Assembly: GCA_944388405.1 (NCBI GenBank) | Contig: CALXIQ010000004.1 | Coordinates: 62,001-126,000 of the forward strand | Reading direction: 5' to 3' | Length of the DNA stretch: 64,000 nucleotides | Origin: an uncultured Ruminococcus sp. | GTDB lineage: Bacteria > Bacillota > Clostridia > Oscillospirales > Ruminococcaceae | Shown here: one piece after another, positions 18,902 through 26,745 of the stretch | Numbering within the stretch: position 1 is the stretch's first letter | How the letters are laid out: every line of letters begins with the position of its first letter | The notes under the pieces: generated by a model | The model's database searches: none | What the model saw: only the letters and a program-made list of their open reading frames with translations | What the model was told of the DNA's origin: nothing | Position numbers and translations under genes: made by a program

Positions 18902-18966
18902 ACGTGATTAAGCCACAGCTCTGAAAGAGATGTTATTATCAACGTTTTGCTCCGATTTAAAATGTG

Positions 18967-19004
18967 AAAACCGACCTGTTCAGAAGCAAAGCAGGTCGGT
19001 TTTT
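18967..19004 (+). terminator. Intrinsic terminator after the M15 gene
   Basis: AAAACCGACCTG pairs with CAGGTCGGTTTTT across a 13-nt loop. It probably also ends the convergent EamA gene. Confidence 0.85.
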
Positions 19005-19025
19005 GAATATTTGTGAATGTGTCAA

Positions 19026-19916
19026 TCAGGTTTTATTTTCCTGAGGCTTGTGCCATACATTGTTGTAGAGGAACACCAGCACAGCCATAAGAATTATCAC
19101 TCCGTATCCAAAGAAGCTCCAGTGGTCGGGAATGTCGCCAAAGAGGAAAAATCCCAGAGTTGTGGAGAAAATCAGCTGCGAGTAGTCGTAGACGGAAATT
19201 TCCCTGGCGGGGGCGTAGGTGTAGGCGGCGGTGATGGAAAACTGTCCTCCTGCGGCGGCAGCGCCTGCTCCCAGCAAGCAGAGCAGCTGAGAAATTGTCA
19301 TGGGGTGAAAGTCTATAATCATAAAGGGCAGACACAGTATGCAAGAAAAAGTGGAAAAATAGGCGACTATGTAAGCCCCTTTTTCGCCGTGGCTGCCTAA
19401 ATATCTGACGCAGGTGTATGCAAGTCCGGCGCCCAGTCCTCCCAGAAAGCCAATAAGGGCAGGGAAGAACTCAACGTTTGAAAAGTTGGGTTTTATAATA
19501 AACAGACTGCCTATAAATGCGAACACCACTGTTATAGCCTGAAAGGGGGTAAGCCGCTCTTTTAGAAAAATAAAAGAGAATATTATCACAAAAAAGGGCG
19601 ACATTTTATTGAGCATTGAAGCGTCGGAAAGCACCATGTGGTCGATGGCGTAAAAATTAAACAGCATACCTATAGTGCCGGCAAACGCTCTTAGGAAGAT
19701 TATGGGACGGTTGCTTTTGTGGGCAGTCCTGAAGGGGATGTGATTCTTTTTCAGAATAAACAACGCAAAAAACAAAGCTACAAAATTTCTGAAAAAGGTT
19801 TTCTGAATTGTGGGCAGGTCGCCGGACAACCTTACGAAAGCCGCCATAAGGGCAAAACAGAAGGCGGAGAGAATTATGCAGATTATGCCCATATATTTTT
19901 TCTTTGACTGATTCAA
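19026..19916 (-). CDS. EamA/DMT-superfamily transporter
   Basis: 296 aa from TTG at 19916, 9 nt after GGAGG. The start overlaps the stop of the upstream DUF3783 gene (TTGA), so the two are translationally coupled. About ten transmembrane helices in two EamA repeats are visible, the first starting CIILSAFCFALMAAFVRL, the second around GFLGGLGAGLAYTCVRYLG. DMT proteins export metabolites or amino acids. The longer ATG-initiated frame reaches into the neighbouring gene and is rejected. The substrate is unknown. Confidence 0.88.
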   Translation of the reverse strand: MNQSKKKYMGIICIILSAFCFALMAAFVRLSGDLPTIQKTFFRNFVALFFALFILKKNHIPFRTAHKSNRPIIFLRAFAGTIGMLFNFYAIDHMVLSDASMLNKMSPFFVIIFSFIFLKERLTPFQAITVVFAFIGSLFIIKPNFSNVEFFPALIGFLGGLGAGLAYTCVRYLGSHGEKGAYIVAYFSTFSCILCLPFMIIDFHPMTISQLLCLLGAGAAAAGGQFSITAAYTYAPAREISVYDYSQLIFSTTLGFFLFGDIPDHWSFFGYGVIILMAVLVFLYNNVWHKPQENKT

Positions 19917-20311
19917 TTTGCGGCGCCTCCGTTCAGGGCTTTGTGCTCCTTTGAAAGCTCGCCTATCAGAGTGTAGAGAGTCCACGCCTGATTTGTGGGG
20001 GTGCAAACCGCTTTAAGGCTGACGCTTACCGAGGCGGTTTTCATTGCTCTTATAAAGCTGTCAAGCCGGCGGCGATCCATTCCGCTGAAAACAAGACATT
20101 CCTCAGCGGGAGGGTTTTCGCAAGGGGAGTTTTGCTCCTTAAATCCGTTAAATCCGCACAGAAAACCAATCTGCTCATTTGCCTGTGAAGGTGAAACTAT
20201 ACGGTATTTCACATTTTCAGTTGCACACAACGCCTCAAGAGCGGAATGCTTTTCGTCAGCAAGATTATAGCTTAATACCAGCGGTTTTGCGGTGACAATT
20301 CTTGATTTCAT
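19913..20311 (-). CDS. DUF3783 domain protein
   Basis: 132 aa. The C-terminal half matches the DUF3783 pattern: ECLVFSGMDRRRLDSFIRAMK, a conserved LKAVCTPTNQAW and a closing EL.KEH. The function of this small cytoplasmic family, common in clostridia, is unknown. Several cysteines (LCATEN, FLCGF, SPCEN, EECLV, KAVCT) are spread along the chain. It is first in a two-gene operon with the EamA transporter. Confidence 0.8.
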   Translation of the reverse strand: MKSRIVTAKPLVLSYNLADEKHSALEALCATENVKYRIVSPSQANEQIGFLCGFNGFKEQNSPCENPPAEECLVFSGMDRRRLDSFIRAMKTASVSVSLKAVCTPTNQAWTLYTLIGELSKEHKALNGGAAN

Positions 20312-20349
20312 TTAATCATTCCTTTTATTATGTGTTTTATGCCTTTAGT

Positions 20350-20378
20350 ATTATACTACTTTTGATTGATTTATGCAA
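20350..20378 (-). promoter_or_regulatory. Predicted promoter of the DUF3783-EamA operon
   Basis: On the reverse strand TTGCAT (20378-20373), 17-bp spacer, TATAAT (20355-20350). Confidence 0.6.
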
Positions 20379-20450
20379 CCGTGCATCAGGCTGTAATCAT
20401 GAATGTTTTGAAAATCTGTTTGGAATTTTGCGAAATAAAGGGTGGCAAGC

Positions 20451-20479
20451 TTGACTTTTGGCGAAAAAGATGATATACT
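20451..20479 (+). promoter_or_regulatory. Predicted promoter of the thiamine operon
   Basis: TTGACT (20451-20456), 17-bp spacer, TATACT (20474-20479), placing the start about 20 nt before the TPP aptamer. Confidence 0.65.
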
Positions 20480-20499
20480 GTATTCAAAGTGAATATTCG

Positions 20500-20604
20500 G
20501 ATTTGCAGGGGGACTGGCGTCTGTTAAGGCGGCTGAGTTGAGAAGGTAGAACCTGACCCTTTGAACCTGTTGGTTAATACCATTGTAGGGAAGCAGTAGG
20601 CGTT
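20500..20604 (+). promoter_or_regulatory. TPP riboswitch (THI element)
   Basis: The aptamer is recognised by its 5' half with GGCGGCTGAG and its 3' half CCCTTTGAACCTG, TTGGTTAATACCA and GTAGGGAAGC, the conserved pyrophosphate and pyrimidine sensor segments. One difference from consensus is CTGAGT for CTGAGA. It lies before thiD-thiC and should switch them off when thiamine pyrophosphate is abundant. Confidence 0.93.
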
Positions 20605-20618
20605 AATAGCGCGTTTTA

Positions 20619-20649
20619 TTAGGACTTTCAGCTGATGGGAGTTCTTTTT
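20619..20649 (+). terminator. Expression-platform terminator of the TPP riboswitch
   Basis: AGGACT pairs with AGTTCT (one G-U) across a 16-nt loop and is followed by seven T residues, directly after the aptamer. It supports transcriptional attenuation. Confidence 0.7.
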
Positions 20650-20695
20650 TTGTGGCATTTTTATTTAACATCGGTAAATAGAAAGGAGCGTTTGT

Positions 20696-21493
20696 ATGAA
20701 AAATTGTCTTTCAATTGCAGGCTCTGACTGCTCAGGTGGAGCAGGAATACAGGCCGACCTTAAAGCGTTTTCTGCAATGGGCGTCTATGGAATGAGCGTG
20801 GTTACCTCAGTGGTGGCCGAAAACCCCTCAAGGGTAATTTCAATACAGGATATAGACTGTCAGATTATAGCAGATCAGATTGACGCCATTTTTCAGGATA
20901 TACAAGTTCACGGCGTAAAGGTGGGAATGCTTTCAAATTCTCTTATTATGAAAACCGTGGCGGAAAAGCTAAGGGAGTATAAGCCCAAGTTTGCCGTGAT
21001 AGATCCGGTTATGGTGGCAACCAGCGGGGGAGTGCTGTTAAAAAGTGATTCGCTTGACGCTTTGGTGGAAGAGATTATACCTTTAAGCTATCTGCTTACC
21101 CCCAACATTGCCGAAGCCAAGGTGCTTTCAGGGGTGGAAATATCAAACGTGGAGGACATGAAAAAAGCGGCGGAGAAAATTTACAAGCTGGGTGCAAAAA
21201 ATGTGCTGGTTAAGGGAGGTCACCTTACCCAGGAGGCTACCGATATTCTCTACGACGGCAAGGAATTTTACAGCTTTTCTCATGAGCGAATAAAATCTAA
21301 AAACACCCATGGAACAGGCTGTACGCTTTCGTCGGCAATTACCGCCAGACTGGCTTTGGGGGACGATATTATCACCGCAGTGCACAACGCGAAAATCTAT
21401 CTTACCCAAGCCATTAGAAATTCGTTTTCCATCTGCAAGGACGGTGGACCGGTAAATCATTTTTATGACTATTATAATATGAAAGGATTTTAA
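20696..21493 (+). CDS. thiD: Hydroxymethylpyrimidine/phosphomethylpyrimidine kinase
   Basis: 265 aa ribokinase-fold enzyme that phosphorylates HMP and HMP-P to HMP-PP for thiamine synthesis. N-terminal [19 protein letters not shown] binds HMP, and the late anion-hole motif [14 protein letters not shown] is intact. GAAAGGAGCG precedes the ATG. First gene after the TPP riboswitch, 2 nt before thiC. Confidence 0.96.
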   Translation: MKNCLSIAGSDCSGGAGIQADLKAFSAMGVYGMSVVTSVVAENPSRVISIQDIDCQIIADQIDAIFQDIQVHGVKVGMLSNSLIMKTVAEKLREYKPKFAVIDPVMVATSGGVLLKSDSLDALVEEIIPLSYLLTPNIAEAKVLSGVEISNVEDMKKAAEKIYKLGAKNVLVKGGHLTQEATDILYDGKEFYSFSHERIKSKNTHGTGCTLSSAITARLALGDDIITAVHNAKIYLTQAIRNSFSICKDGGPVNHFYDYYNMKGF

Positions 21494-21495
21494 TT

Positions 21496-22809
21496 ATGAG
21501 AAACTATGCAACTCAGATGGAAGCGGCAAAAAAAGGTATTGTTACTCCGGAAATGGAGACCGTCGCTAAAAAAGAATATATGGATACAAGCAGGCTTATG
21601 GAGCTGGTGGCTAAGGGCGAGGTTTGTATTCCGGCAAACATCAATCACAAGTCCCTGTCGGCTGAGGGAATCGGAACGGGCATGAAAACCAAGATAAACG
21701 TTAATCTGGGTATTTCCGGCGACGCCAATGACTACGACCTTGAAATGAAAAAGGTTGATATGGCTATAAAATTCGGCGCGGAAGCTATCATGGACCTTTC
21801 AAACTACGGAAAGACTAACAAGTTCAGAACTGAGCTTATAGCTAAATCTCCCGCAATGATTGGCACTGTTCCTATGTACGACGCTATAGGCTATCTGGAC
21901 AAGGATTTGCTTGAGATAACGGCGGAGGATTTTCTCAAGGTAGTGCGCGCTCACGCTGAGGAGGGTGTTGACTTTATGACTATCCATGCGGGCATAAACC
22001 GCCGTGCAGTGGAGGCTTTCCGACGTGAGGGTAGAAAGATGAACATCGTTTCAAGAGGCGGCTCGTTGCTGTTTGCCTGGATGATGATGACGGGAAATGA
22101 AAATCCCTTCTTTGAGTATTACGACCAGGTGCTTGACATTCTCAGAGAGTATGACGTTACAATTTCACTGGGCGACGCACTTCGTCCCGGCTGTCTTGCA
22201 GACGCCACCGACGCCGGACAGATATCCGAGCTTATAGAGCTTGGTAATCTGACTACCAGAGCGTGGGAAAAGGACGTTCAGGTAATGGTTGAAGGCCCCG
22301 GTCATATGGCTATGGACCAGATTGCCGCCAATATGAAGCTGCAAAAGAGGCTTTGCCACAATGCACCTTTCTACGTGCTGGGACCGCTTGTTACCGACAT
22401 TGCCCCCGGATACGACCACATCACTTCGGCAATCGGGGGAGCTATAGCGGCGGCAAATGGAGCAGATTTTCTGTGCTATGTAACCCCTGCGGAGCATTTA
22501 AGGCTTCCCGACGCCGACGACGTTAAGGAAGGCATAATGGCAAGCAAAATTGCCGCTCACGCCGCAGACATTGCAAAGGGTATTCCCCACGCTATGGACA
22601 GGGATAATGCAATGGCTGAGGCAAGACACAAGGTTGACTGGGACGAAATGTTCAAGCTTGCCATCGACCCCGAAAAGGCTCAGAGGTTTTTTGAGCAGAC
22701 ACCACCTTCCGACAGACACACCTGTTCAATGTGCGGAAAAATGTGTGCTGTTCGCACCACAAATATGATTCTTGAGGGCAAGGAAGTTAAGTTCTGTTCG
22801 GAAAAATAA
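21496..22809 (+). CDS. thiC: Phosphomethylpyrimidine synthase (HMP-P synthase)
   Basis: 437 aa, the shorter ThiC form of many anaerobes without the N-terminal extra domain. This radical SAM enzyme turns aminoimidazole ribotide into HMP phosphate. The C-terminal [4Fe-4S] motif is CSMCGKMC (CX2CX4C), and the core shows [17 protein letters not shown] and VEGPGH. Co-transcribed with thiD, so the cell makes the pyrimidine half of thiamine. Confidence 0.97.
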   Translation: MRNYATQMEAAKKGIVTPEMETVAKKEYMDTSRLMELVAKGEVCIPANINHKSLSAEGIGTGMKTKINVNLGISGDANDYDLEMKKVDMAIKFGAEAIMDLSNYGKTNKFRTELIAKSPAMIGTVPMYDAIGYLDKDLLEITAEDFLKVVRAHAEEGVDFMTIHAGINRRAVEAFRREGRKMNIVSRGGSLLFAWMMMTGNENPFFEYYDQVLDILREYDVTISLGDALRPGCLADATDAGQISELIELGNLTTRAWEKDVQVMVEGPGHMAMDQIAANMKLQKRLCHNAPFYVLGPLVTDIAPGYDHITSAIGGAIAAANGADFLCYVTPAEHLRLPDADDVKEGIMASKIAAHAADIAKGIPHAMDRDNAMAEARHKVDWDEMFKLAIDPEKAQRFFEQTPPSDRHTCSMCGKMCAVRTTNMILEGKEVKFCSEK

Positions 22810-22828
22810 GCCGTACTGTTATAAAGCC

Positions 22829-22857
22829 TATTCTCTCCCGTTTAACGGGGGAATAGA
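22829..22857 (+). terminator. Hairpin downstream of thiC
   Basis: CTATTC pairs with GAATAG around CCCGT-TTA-ACGGG, followed after a few bases by ATAGTTTTTCTC. It probably terminates or attenuates transcription between thiC and the thiW leader. Confidence 0.55.
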
Positions 22858-22862
22858 TATAG

Positions 22863-23104
22863 TTTTTCTCTGCATGAGGAGCGTTTTGCGGAGTTTTTGC
22901 GGATAACTCCAATCCGTACAAAAGGGCTTAGCCCATGAGTATTCAGCGAGGGAACCCGTGTTTCGGGGTGAGAGGGCGCAATTGAGCGTCGACCGAAAAT
23001 ATTTTATATTTTCATGCTATTGCTGTACATTTTTTTTGTACAGTAATGTGCTGCCGCCGGATATTCAGCTTGTACCCTGCGGTATGCCGCATGAGTACAG
23101 GAGG
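22863..23104 (+). promoter_or_regulatory. Long structured leader of thiW, TPP-like 5' half, unassigned
   Basis: The region contains CCCGtgttTCGGGGTGAGAGG followed by a GGCGC/GCGTC hairpin and GACC, which resembles the P2-P3 half of a TPP aptamer. The usual GAACCTGAT 3' half does not follow. Instead come GAAAATAT/ATATTTTC (22995-23013), an 11-bp stem with a T7 loop (23019-23047) and a hairpin CTTGTAC/GTACAGG (23069-23101) that covers half of the thiW Shine-Dalgarno AGGAGG (23099-23104). CATGAGTA plus CAG..GAGG occurs twice (about 22934 and 23090). Regulation of thiW translation is likely; the ligand is unproven. Confidence 0.45.
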
Positions 23105-23113
23105 TTTTCTATC

Positions 23114-23644
23114 ATGAAAAAAACAAACATTCACAAGCTTACGTTCGCAGCGGTGCTTACCGCGCTGGCAGTTGTGGGATCGCTTATTTCCTTCCCCATC
23201 GGTGCATCTAAATGCGCCCCGGTTCAGCATCTTGTAAACATAATCGGAGCGGTATTTTTAGGTCCCGCGTGGAGCGTTGGCATAGCATTTGCAGCTTCTC
23301 TGCTGAGAAATCTGCTTGGTCTGGGAACTCTTATGGCATTCCCAGGCTCTATGGTGGGAGCGCTGCTGGCAGGTCTGCTTTATAAGTACATAAAAGTACT
23401 GCCGGTGGCTTATATCGGCGAGCTTTTCGGCACCTCGGTTCTGGGAGGACTTTTGGCATTCCCAATTGCAAAATATATTATGGGCTCAAACGAGGCGGCG
23501 CTTTTCGGTTATATCATGCCGTTCTTTGTAAGTTGTGCAGGCGGAACGATCCTTGCTATATTTATTGTTACCGCTCTTAAAAAGGCTAAGGTATTCGACG
23601 GCTTCCTGGGAATAGCAAAACCCGCAGGGGAGAGCAAGGCATGA
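23114..23644 (+). CDS. thiW: ThiW, substrate-binding (S) component of a thiamine-precursor ECF transporter
   Basis: 176 aa from ATG at 23114 after AGGAGG. About five hydrophobic helices; the N-terminal helix FAAVLTALAVVGSLISFPIG is followed by KCAPVQHLVNIIGAVFLGP, characteristic of ThiW. Family knowledge assigns thiazole uptake through a shared energy-coupling module (EcfA/EcfT), which is not in this window. It overlaps thiM by 4 nt (ATGA), consistent with import followed at once by phosphorylation. Confidence 0.9.
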   Translation: MKKTNIHKLTFAAVLTALAVVGSLISFPIGASKCAPVQHLVNIIGAVFLGPAWSVGIAFAASLLRNLLGLGTLMAFPGSMVGALLAGLLYKYIKVLPVAYIGELFGTSVLGGLLAFPIAKYIMGSNEAALFGYIMPFFVSCAGGTILAIFIVTALKKAKVFDGFLGIAKPAGESKA

Positions 23645-24453
23645 TTGCTGAAGAAATTTCCGAGCAGTTTGATTCGGTAAGAGAAAAGTGTCCTCTGGTT
23701 CACTGCATAACAAATTACGTTACCGTCAATGATGTTGCCAATGCAGTTCTTGCCATAGGCGCATCTCCTATCATGGCGGACGATATTAAAGAGGCGGCGG
23801 ATATTACTTCTATCTCTTCGGCTCTTGTAATCAACATGGGAACCCTTAATCAGCGTACCGTGGCGTCTATGATAGCTGCGGGAAAGACAGCAAACCAAAA
23901 GGGAATACCCGTTGTTTTCGACCCGGTAGGCGCAGGAGCGTCGGAGTTCAGAAACGAAACCGCAAGGACGGTAATGGAAAATGTCCACGTTGATATTCTC
24001 AGAGGAAATCTTTCGGAGATGTCCTTTATGGCAGGGCTGGAGGTTTCCACAAAGGGAGTAGATTCGGCGGCTGAGGACGAGAAAAATGACGCTGTTTCGG
24101 TGGCAAAGACTGTGGCTGAAAAATTCGGCTGCGTTGCCGCAATAACTGGAGCAGTTGACACCATATGCGACGGTAGTCGTGTTATACGCATTTCAAACGG
24201 ACATTCCATGCTTTCAAAGGTAACAGGCACAGGCTGTATGACCTCCGGTATCGTAGGAGGCTTTGCAGGTGCGTCTGATGATATGCTGTTGGCAGCTGCG
24301 GCAGGAATCTGTGCTATGGGAATAGCTGGAGAGCTTGCCTATGAAAAAGCCGGAGAGCTTGGTACAGGAAGCTTTCACATTGCGATAATAGATGCGCTTA
24401 GCAAGCTTGACGGAGCGCTTGCCGCAGAAAGGATAAAGGCAGATGAAAAATAA
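23641..24453 (+). CDS. thiM: Hydroxyethylthiazole kinase
   Basis: 270 aa. It phosphorylates imported or salvaged hydroxyethylthiazole. Motifs: PLVHCITNYVTVND for thiazole binding, VFDPVGAGAS and the late VTGTGCMTSG anion hole with the catalytic Cys/Gly loop. Starts in the thiW stop and overlaps thiE by 11 nt, so thiW-thiM-thiE form a coupled unit. No thiG, thiH, thiS or thiF is present in the cluster. Confidence 0.96.
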   Translation: MIAEEISEQFDSVREKCPLVHCITNYVTVNDVANAVLAIGASPIMADDIKEAADITSISSALVINMGTLNQRTVASMIAAGKTANQKGIPVVFDPVGAGASEFRNETARTVMENVHVDILRGNLSEMSFMAGLEVSTKGVDSAAEDEKNDAVSVAKTVAEKFGCVAAITGAVDTICDGSRVIRISNGHSMLSKVTGTGCMTSGIVGGFAGASDDMLLAAAAGICAMGIAGELAYEKAGELGTGSFHIAIIDALSKLDGALAAERIKADEK

Positions 24454-25066
24454 AATTGACTATACCCTTTATGTCTGCACGGACAGGGGGCTTATGTCCT
24501 GTGAAACGATAGAGCAATCGGTAGAAGAGGCTGTCAAGGGCGGAGCTACTGTGGTTCAGCTAAGGGAAAAGGACTGCTCAAGCCGTGAGTTTTACCAGCT
24601 TGCGTTGAGGGTAAAGAAGATAACCGACAGCTATAACGTTCCGCTGATAATCAACGACCGTGCGGACATTGCTCTTGCAGCAGACTGCGCCGGAGTTCAT
24701 GTTGGTCAAAGCGACCTGCCTTGCAAGGAGCTTAGAAAGTTTATGGGTGATAAACTTATAGGCGTTTCGGCTGCCACCAAGGAGGAAGCCATTCAGGCGG
24801 AAAAGGACGGAGCCGATTACCTCGGAGTGGGTGCAATGTTTCCTACCGGCACAAAAACCGACACCAGACATGTTACAAAAGAGCAGCTGGCTGAAATAAG
24901 GGCAGCCGTTGATATACCGATAGTTATAATCGGCGGAATAAATAAAAATACTTTGGGCGGATTTAAAAATATGGGCATTGATGGAATAGCAGTTATTTCG
25001 GCGATTGTTGCCCAGCCCGATATAAAGGCGGCGGCAGAGGAAATAAAAAAGCTTTGGACTGAATAA
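24443..25066 (+). CDS. thiE: Thiamine-phosphate synthase
   Basis: 207 aa TIM-barrel enzyme joining HMP-PP and thiazole phosphate to thiamine phosphate. Motifs VQLREKDCSSREF, INDRADIALAADCAGVHVGQ (in two parts) and VGAMFPTGTK with the GG phosphate site in VIIGGIN are all present. Its start lies inside the end of thiM. It completes the pathway that combines ThiC/ThiD pyrimidine with salvaged thiazole. Confidence 0.97.
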   Translation: MKNKIDYTLYVCTDRGLMSCETIEQSVEEAVKGGATVVQLREKDCSSREFYQLALRVKKITDSYNVPLIINDRADIALAADCAGVHVGQSDLPCKELRKFMGDKLIGVSAATKEEAIQAEKDGADYLGVGAMFPTGTKTDTRHVTKEQLAEIRAAVDIPIVIIGGINKNTLGGFKNMGIDGIAVISAIVAQPDIKAAAEEIKKLWTE

Positions 25067-25082
25067 TAGCTTCACAGAGATT

Positions 25083-25111
25083 GACGGGCGGTCTTTGACC
25101 GTCCGTTTTTT
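25083..25111 (+). terminator. Terminator of the thiamine operon
   Basis: ACGGGCGGTC-TTT-GACCGTCCGT hairpin followed by six T residues. Confidence 0.9.
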
Positions 25112-25183
25112 GCTGCGGGCAAGGTTGGGAGGACAGCGGATTCCACACCGATAGTTGAAATTTCAGGTATTTTGTCGGAGCAC

Positions 25184-25212
25184 TTGACAAGCCGGGCTTT
25201 TGGGTATATAAT
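25184..25212 (+). promoter_or_regulatory. Predicted promoter of the NlpC/P60 gene
   Basis: Consensus TTGACA (25184-25189) and TATAAT (25207-25212), 17-bp spacer. Confidence 0.75.
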
Positions 25213-25255
25213 ATATTACAAAAGAGTAACAACCCAAAGAATTCGGAGTAGAATT

Positions 25256-26662
25256 ATGTATATATTACCCAGAATTAAGAGATTTGCGGCGGCTTGTATG
25301 GCAGTTTTGATTACAGTCGCAATAATTGGCGTATCAAATGGTGAAAATTTGGTTACAACCTCTGCAGCTCCCGAAAGCTCGGAGTATGAACAGCGGCTTA
25401 AAGAGCTGGAAGAGGAGCAGCAGGAGCTTGATGAGAAAATCGCCGCTGCGGACCAATCGTTAAACGGTGAAAGACAGAAGCTTGAAGCGGTTAATCAAAA
25501 AATTGAGAACATCAAAGAGAAGATAGCGGCAGTTGAGGAATATACCAAGGAAATCGAGGACAAAATGGTAACCCTGGACGAGCAGATGCGTGAAACTCAG
25601 TATGCACTCACCGCTCAGGAGGAGGACATAAAGTCGGGGGTAAACGATTTTATGGAACGCATAAGAGTAATGTATATCGCAGGGACAGATACATATACCG
25701 ACGTTTTGGTTAATTCATCCGATTTTTATGATATTCTGATGCGTCTTGAGCTTGTAAAGCGTGTGGCAGGTCATGACAATGAGGTTATAACGGGACTTAT
25801 CGCTCAGAAGGACGAGATTGAAAAAACAAAATCCGCTCTTGAGGAGCAGAGCGCAGAGCTTAAAGCCACAAGCGGCGAGTATTCACAGCAGTTAAAGTCC
25901 CTTGCCGAGGAGCAGGCGGAGCTTTTGAAGCTTCAGCTTGAATACGACGAAAAAATAGCTCAGCTTGAAAGCGATAAATCCGATTACGAGAATGAAGCGG
26001 ACAAGCTTTCCGACGAGTACGATAAGGTTTCACAGGAGGCGGAAACTACCACCACAACTACCACTACCACCACAAAGCCTGAAACCTATCCGCCGGCACA
26101 AACCACCACTGATGATGAAGATAACCACAGTCAGCAGGCAACCACCACAACTACAGTAACCACAACTCCCGAAGCTGACGACGAGCCGGAGGATAATACC
26201 CAGACTACCACCACTACAACTACACAGCAAACGCCGGATTCGGATAACGATATGGATTCGTCCGGCGGCGGTTCATCATCCTCCGATCAGACTAAAATAG
26301 ATATAGTGGTAAACTATGCAAAGAGCATGGTAGGGGGAGATTACGTCTGGGGCGGTTCAAGCTTCGGAGCTACAGACTGTTCGGGACTTGTAATGCTGTC
26401 CTACGCTCAGATTGGCATATCGCTTCCTCATAAAGCGTCCTATCAGGCGGAATACGGCAGTTCGGTGTCTTATGACAATATGCAGCCGGGCGACCTTATC
26501 TTCTTTGGCGGAAGCTCATATTCGTCCATTTATCACGTTGCAATGTATATAGGCGACGGCAGAATGGTTCATGCGGAAAACAGTTATACGGGTATAGTTA
26601 TTTCAAACGTAGCGTCATTTTCAAAATACAACAACATAACCTGTATAAAGCGACTGATATAG
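25256..26662 (+). CDS. Secreted coiled-coil NlpC/P60 peptidoglycan hydrolase
   Basis: 468 aa from ATG at 25256 with GGAG 7 nt upstream. Order of parts: basic N-terminus plus signal/anchor helix (residues about 10-32), a long coiled coil of the PcsB/CwlO type (about 40-262, rich in EQ and EEL repeats), a low-complexity Thr-rich linker (about 263-335), a Ser/Gly stretch, and a C-terminal NlpC/P60 domain. The catalytic Cys is C375 in ATDCSGLVML and the His is H427 in YHVAMYIGDG. Such enzymes cut the wall at division or elongation, usually activated by FtsEX through the coiled coil. Confidence 0.92.
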   Translation: MYILPRIKRFAAACMAVLITVAIIGVSNGENLVTTSAAPESSEYEQRLKELEEEQQELDEKIAAADQSLNGERQKLEAVNQKIENIKEKIAAVEEYTKEIEDKMVTLDEQMRETQYALTAQEEDIKSGVNDFMERIRVMYIAGTDTYTDVLVNSSDFYDILMRLELVKRVAGHDNEVITGLIAQKDEIEKTKSALEEQSAELKATSGEYSQQLKSLAEEQAELLKLQLEYDEKIAQLESDKSDYENEADKLSDEYDKVSQEAETTTTTTTTTTKPETYPPAQTTTDDEDNHSQQATTTTTVTTTPEADDEPEDNTQTTTTTTTQQTPDSDNDMDSSGGGSSSSDQTKIDIVVNYAKSMVGGDYVWGGSSFGATDCSGLVMLSYAQIGISLPHKASYQAEYGSSVSYDNMQPGDLIFFGGSSYSSIYHVAMYIGDGRMVHAENSYTGIVISNVASFSKYNNITCIKRLI

Positions 26663-26688
26663 GCGGTTTAAAGCAATAAATACATATA

Positions 26689-26719
26689 AAGCGGCAGTGA
26701 AGGTTCCTGCCGCTTTTTT
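26689..26719 (+). terminator. Terminator between NlpC/P60 and Clp genes
   Basis: AAGCGGCAG pairs with CTGCCGCTT, loop about 9 nt, followed by a T run. Confidence 0.85.
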
Positions 26720-26745
26720 GTGTTCATTAAATTCAGCAGGCTTTG

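Noticed and set aside
18827-18905. CRISPR array
   Set aside because: The three hairpins differ in sequence and are adjacent, so there is no repeat-spacer periodicity; no cas genes are in the window.
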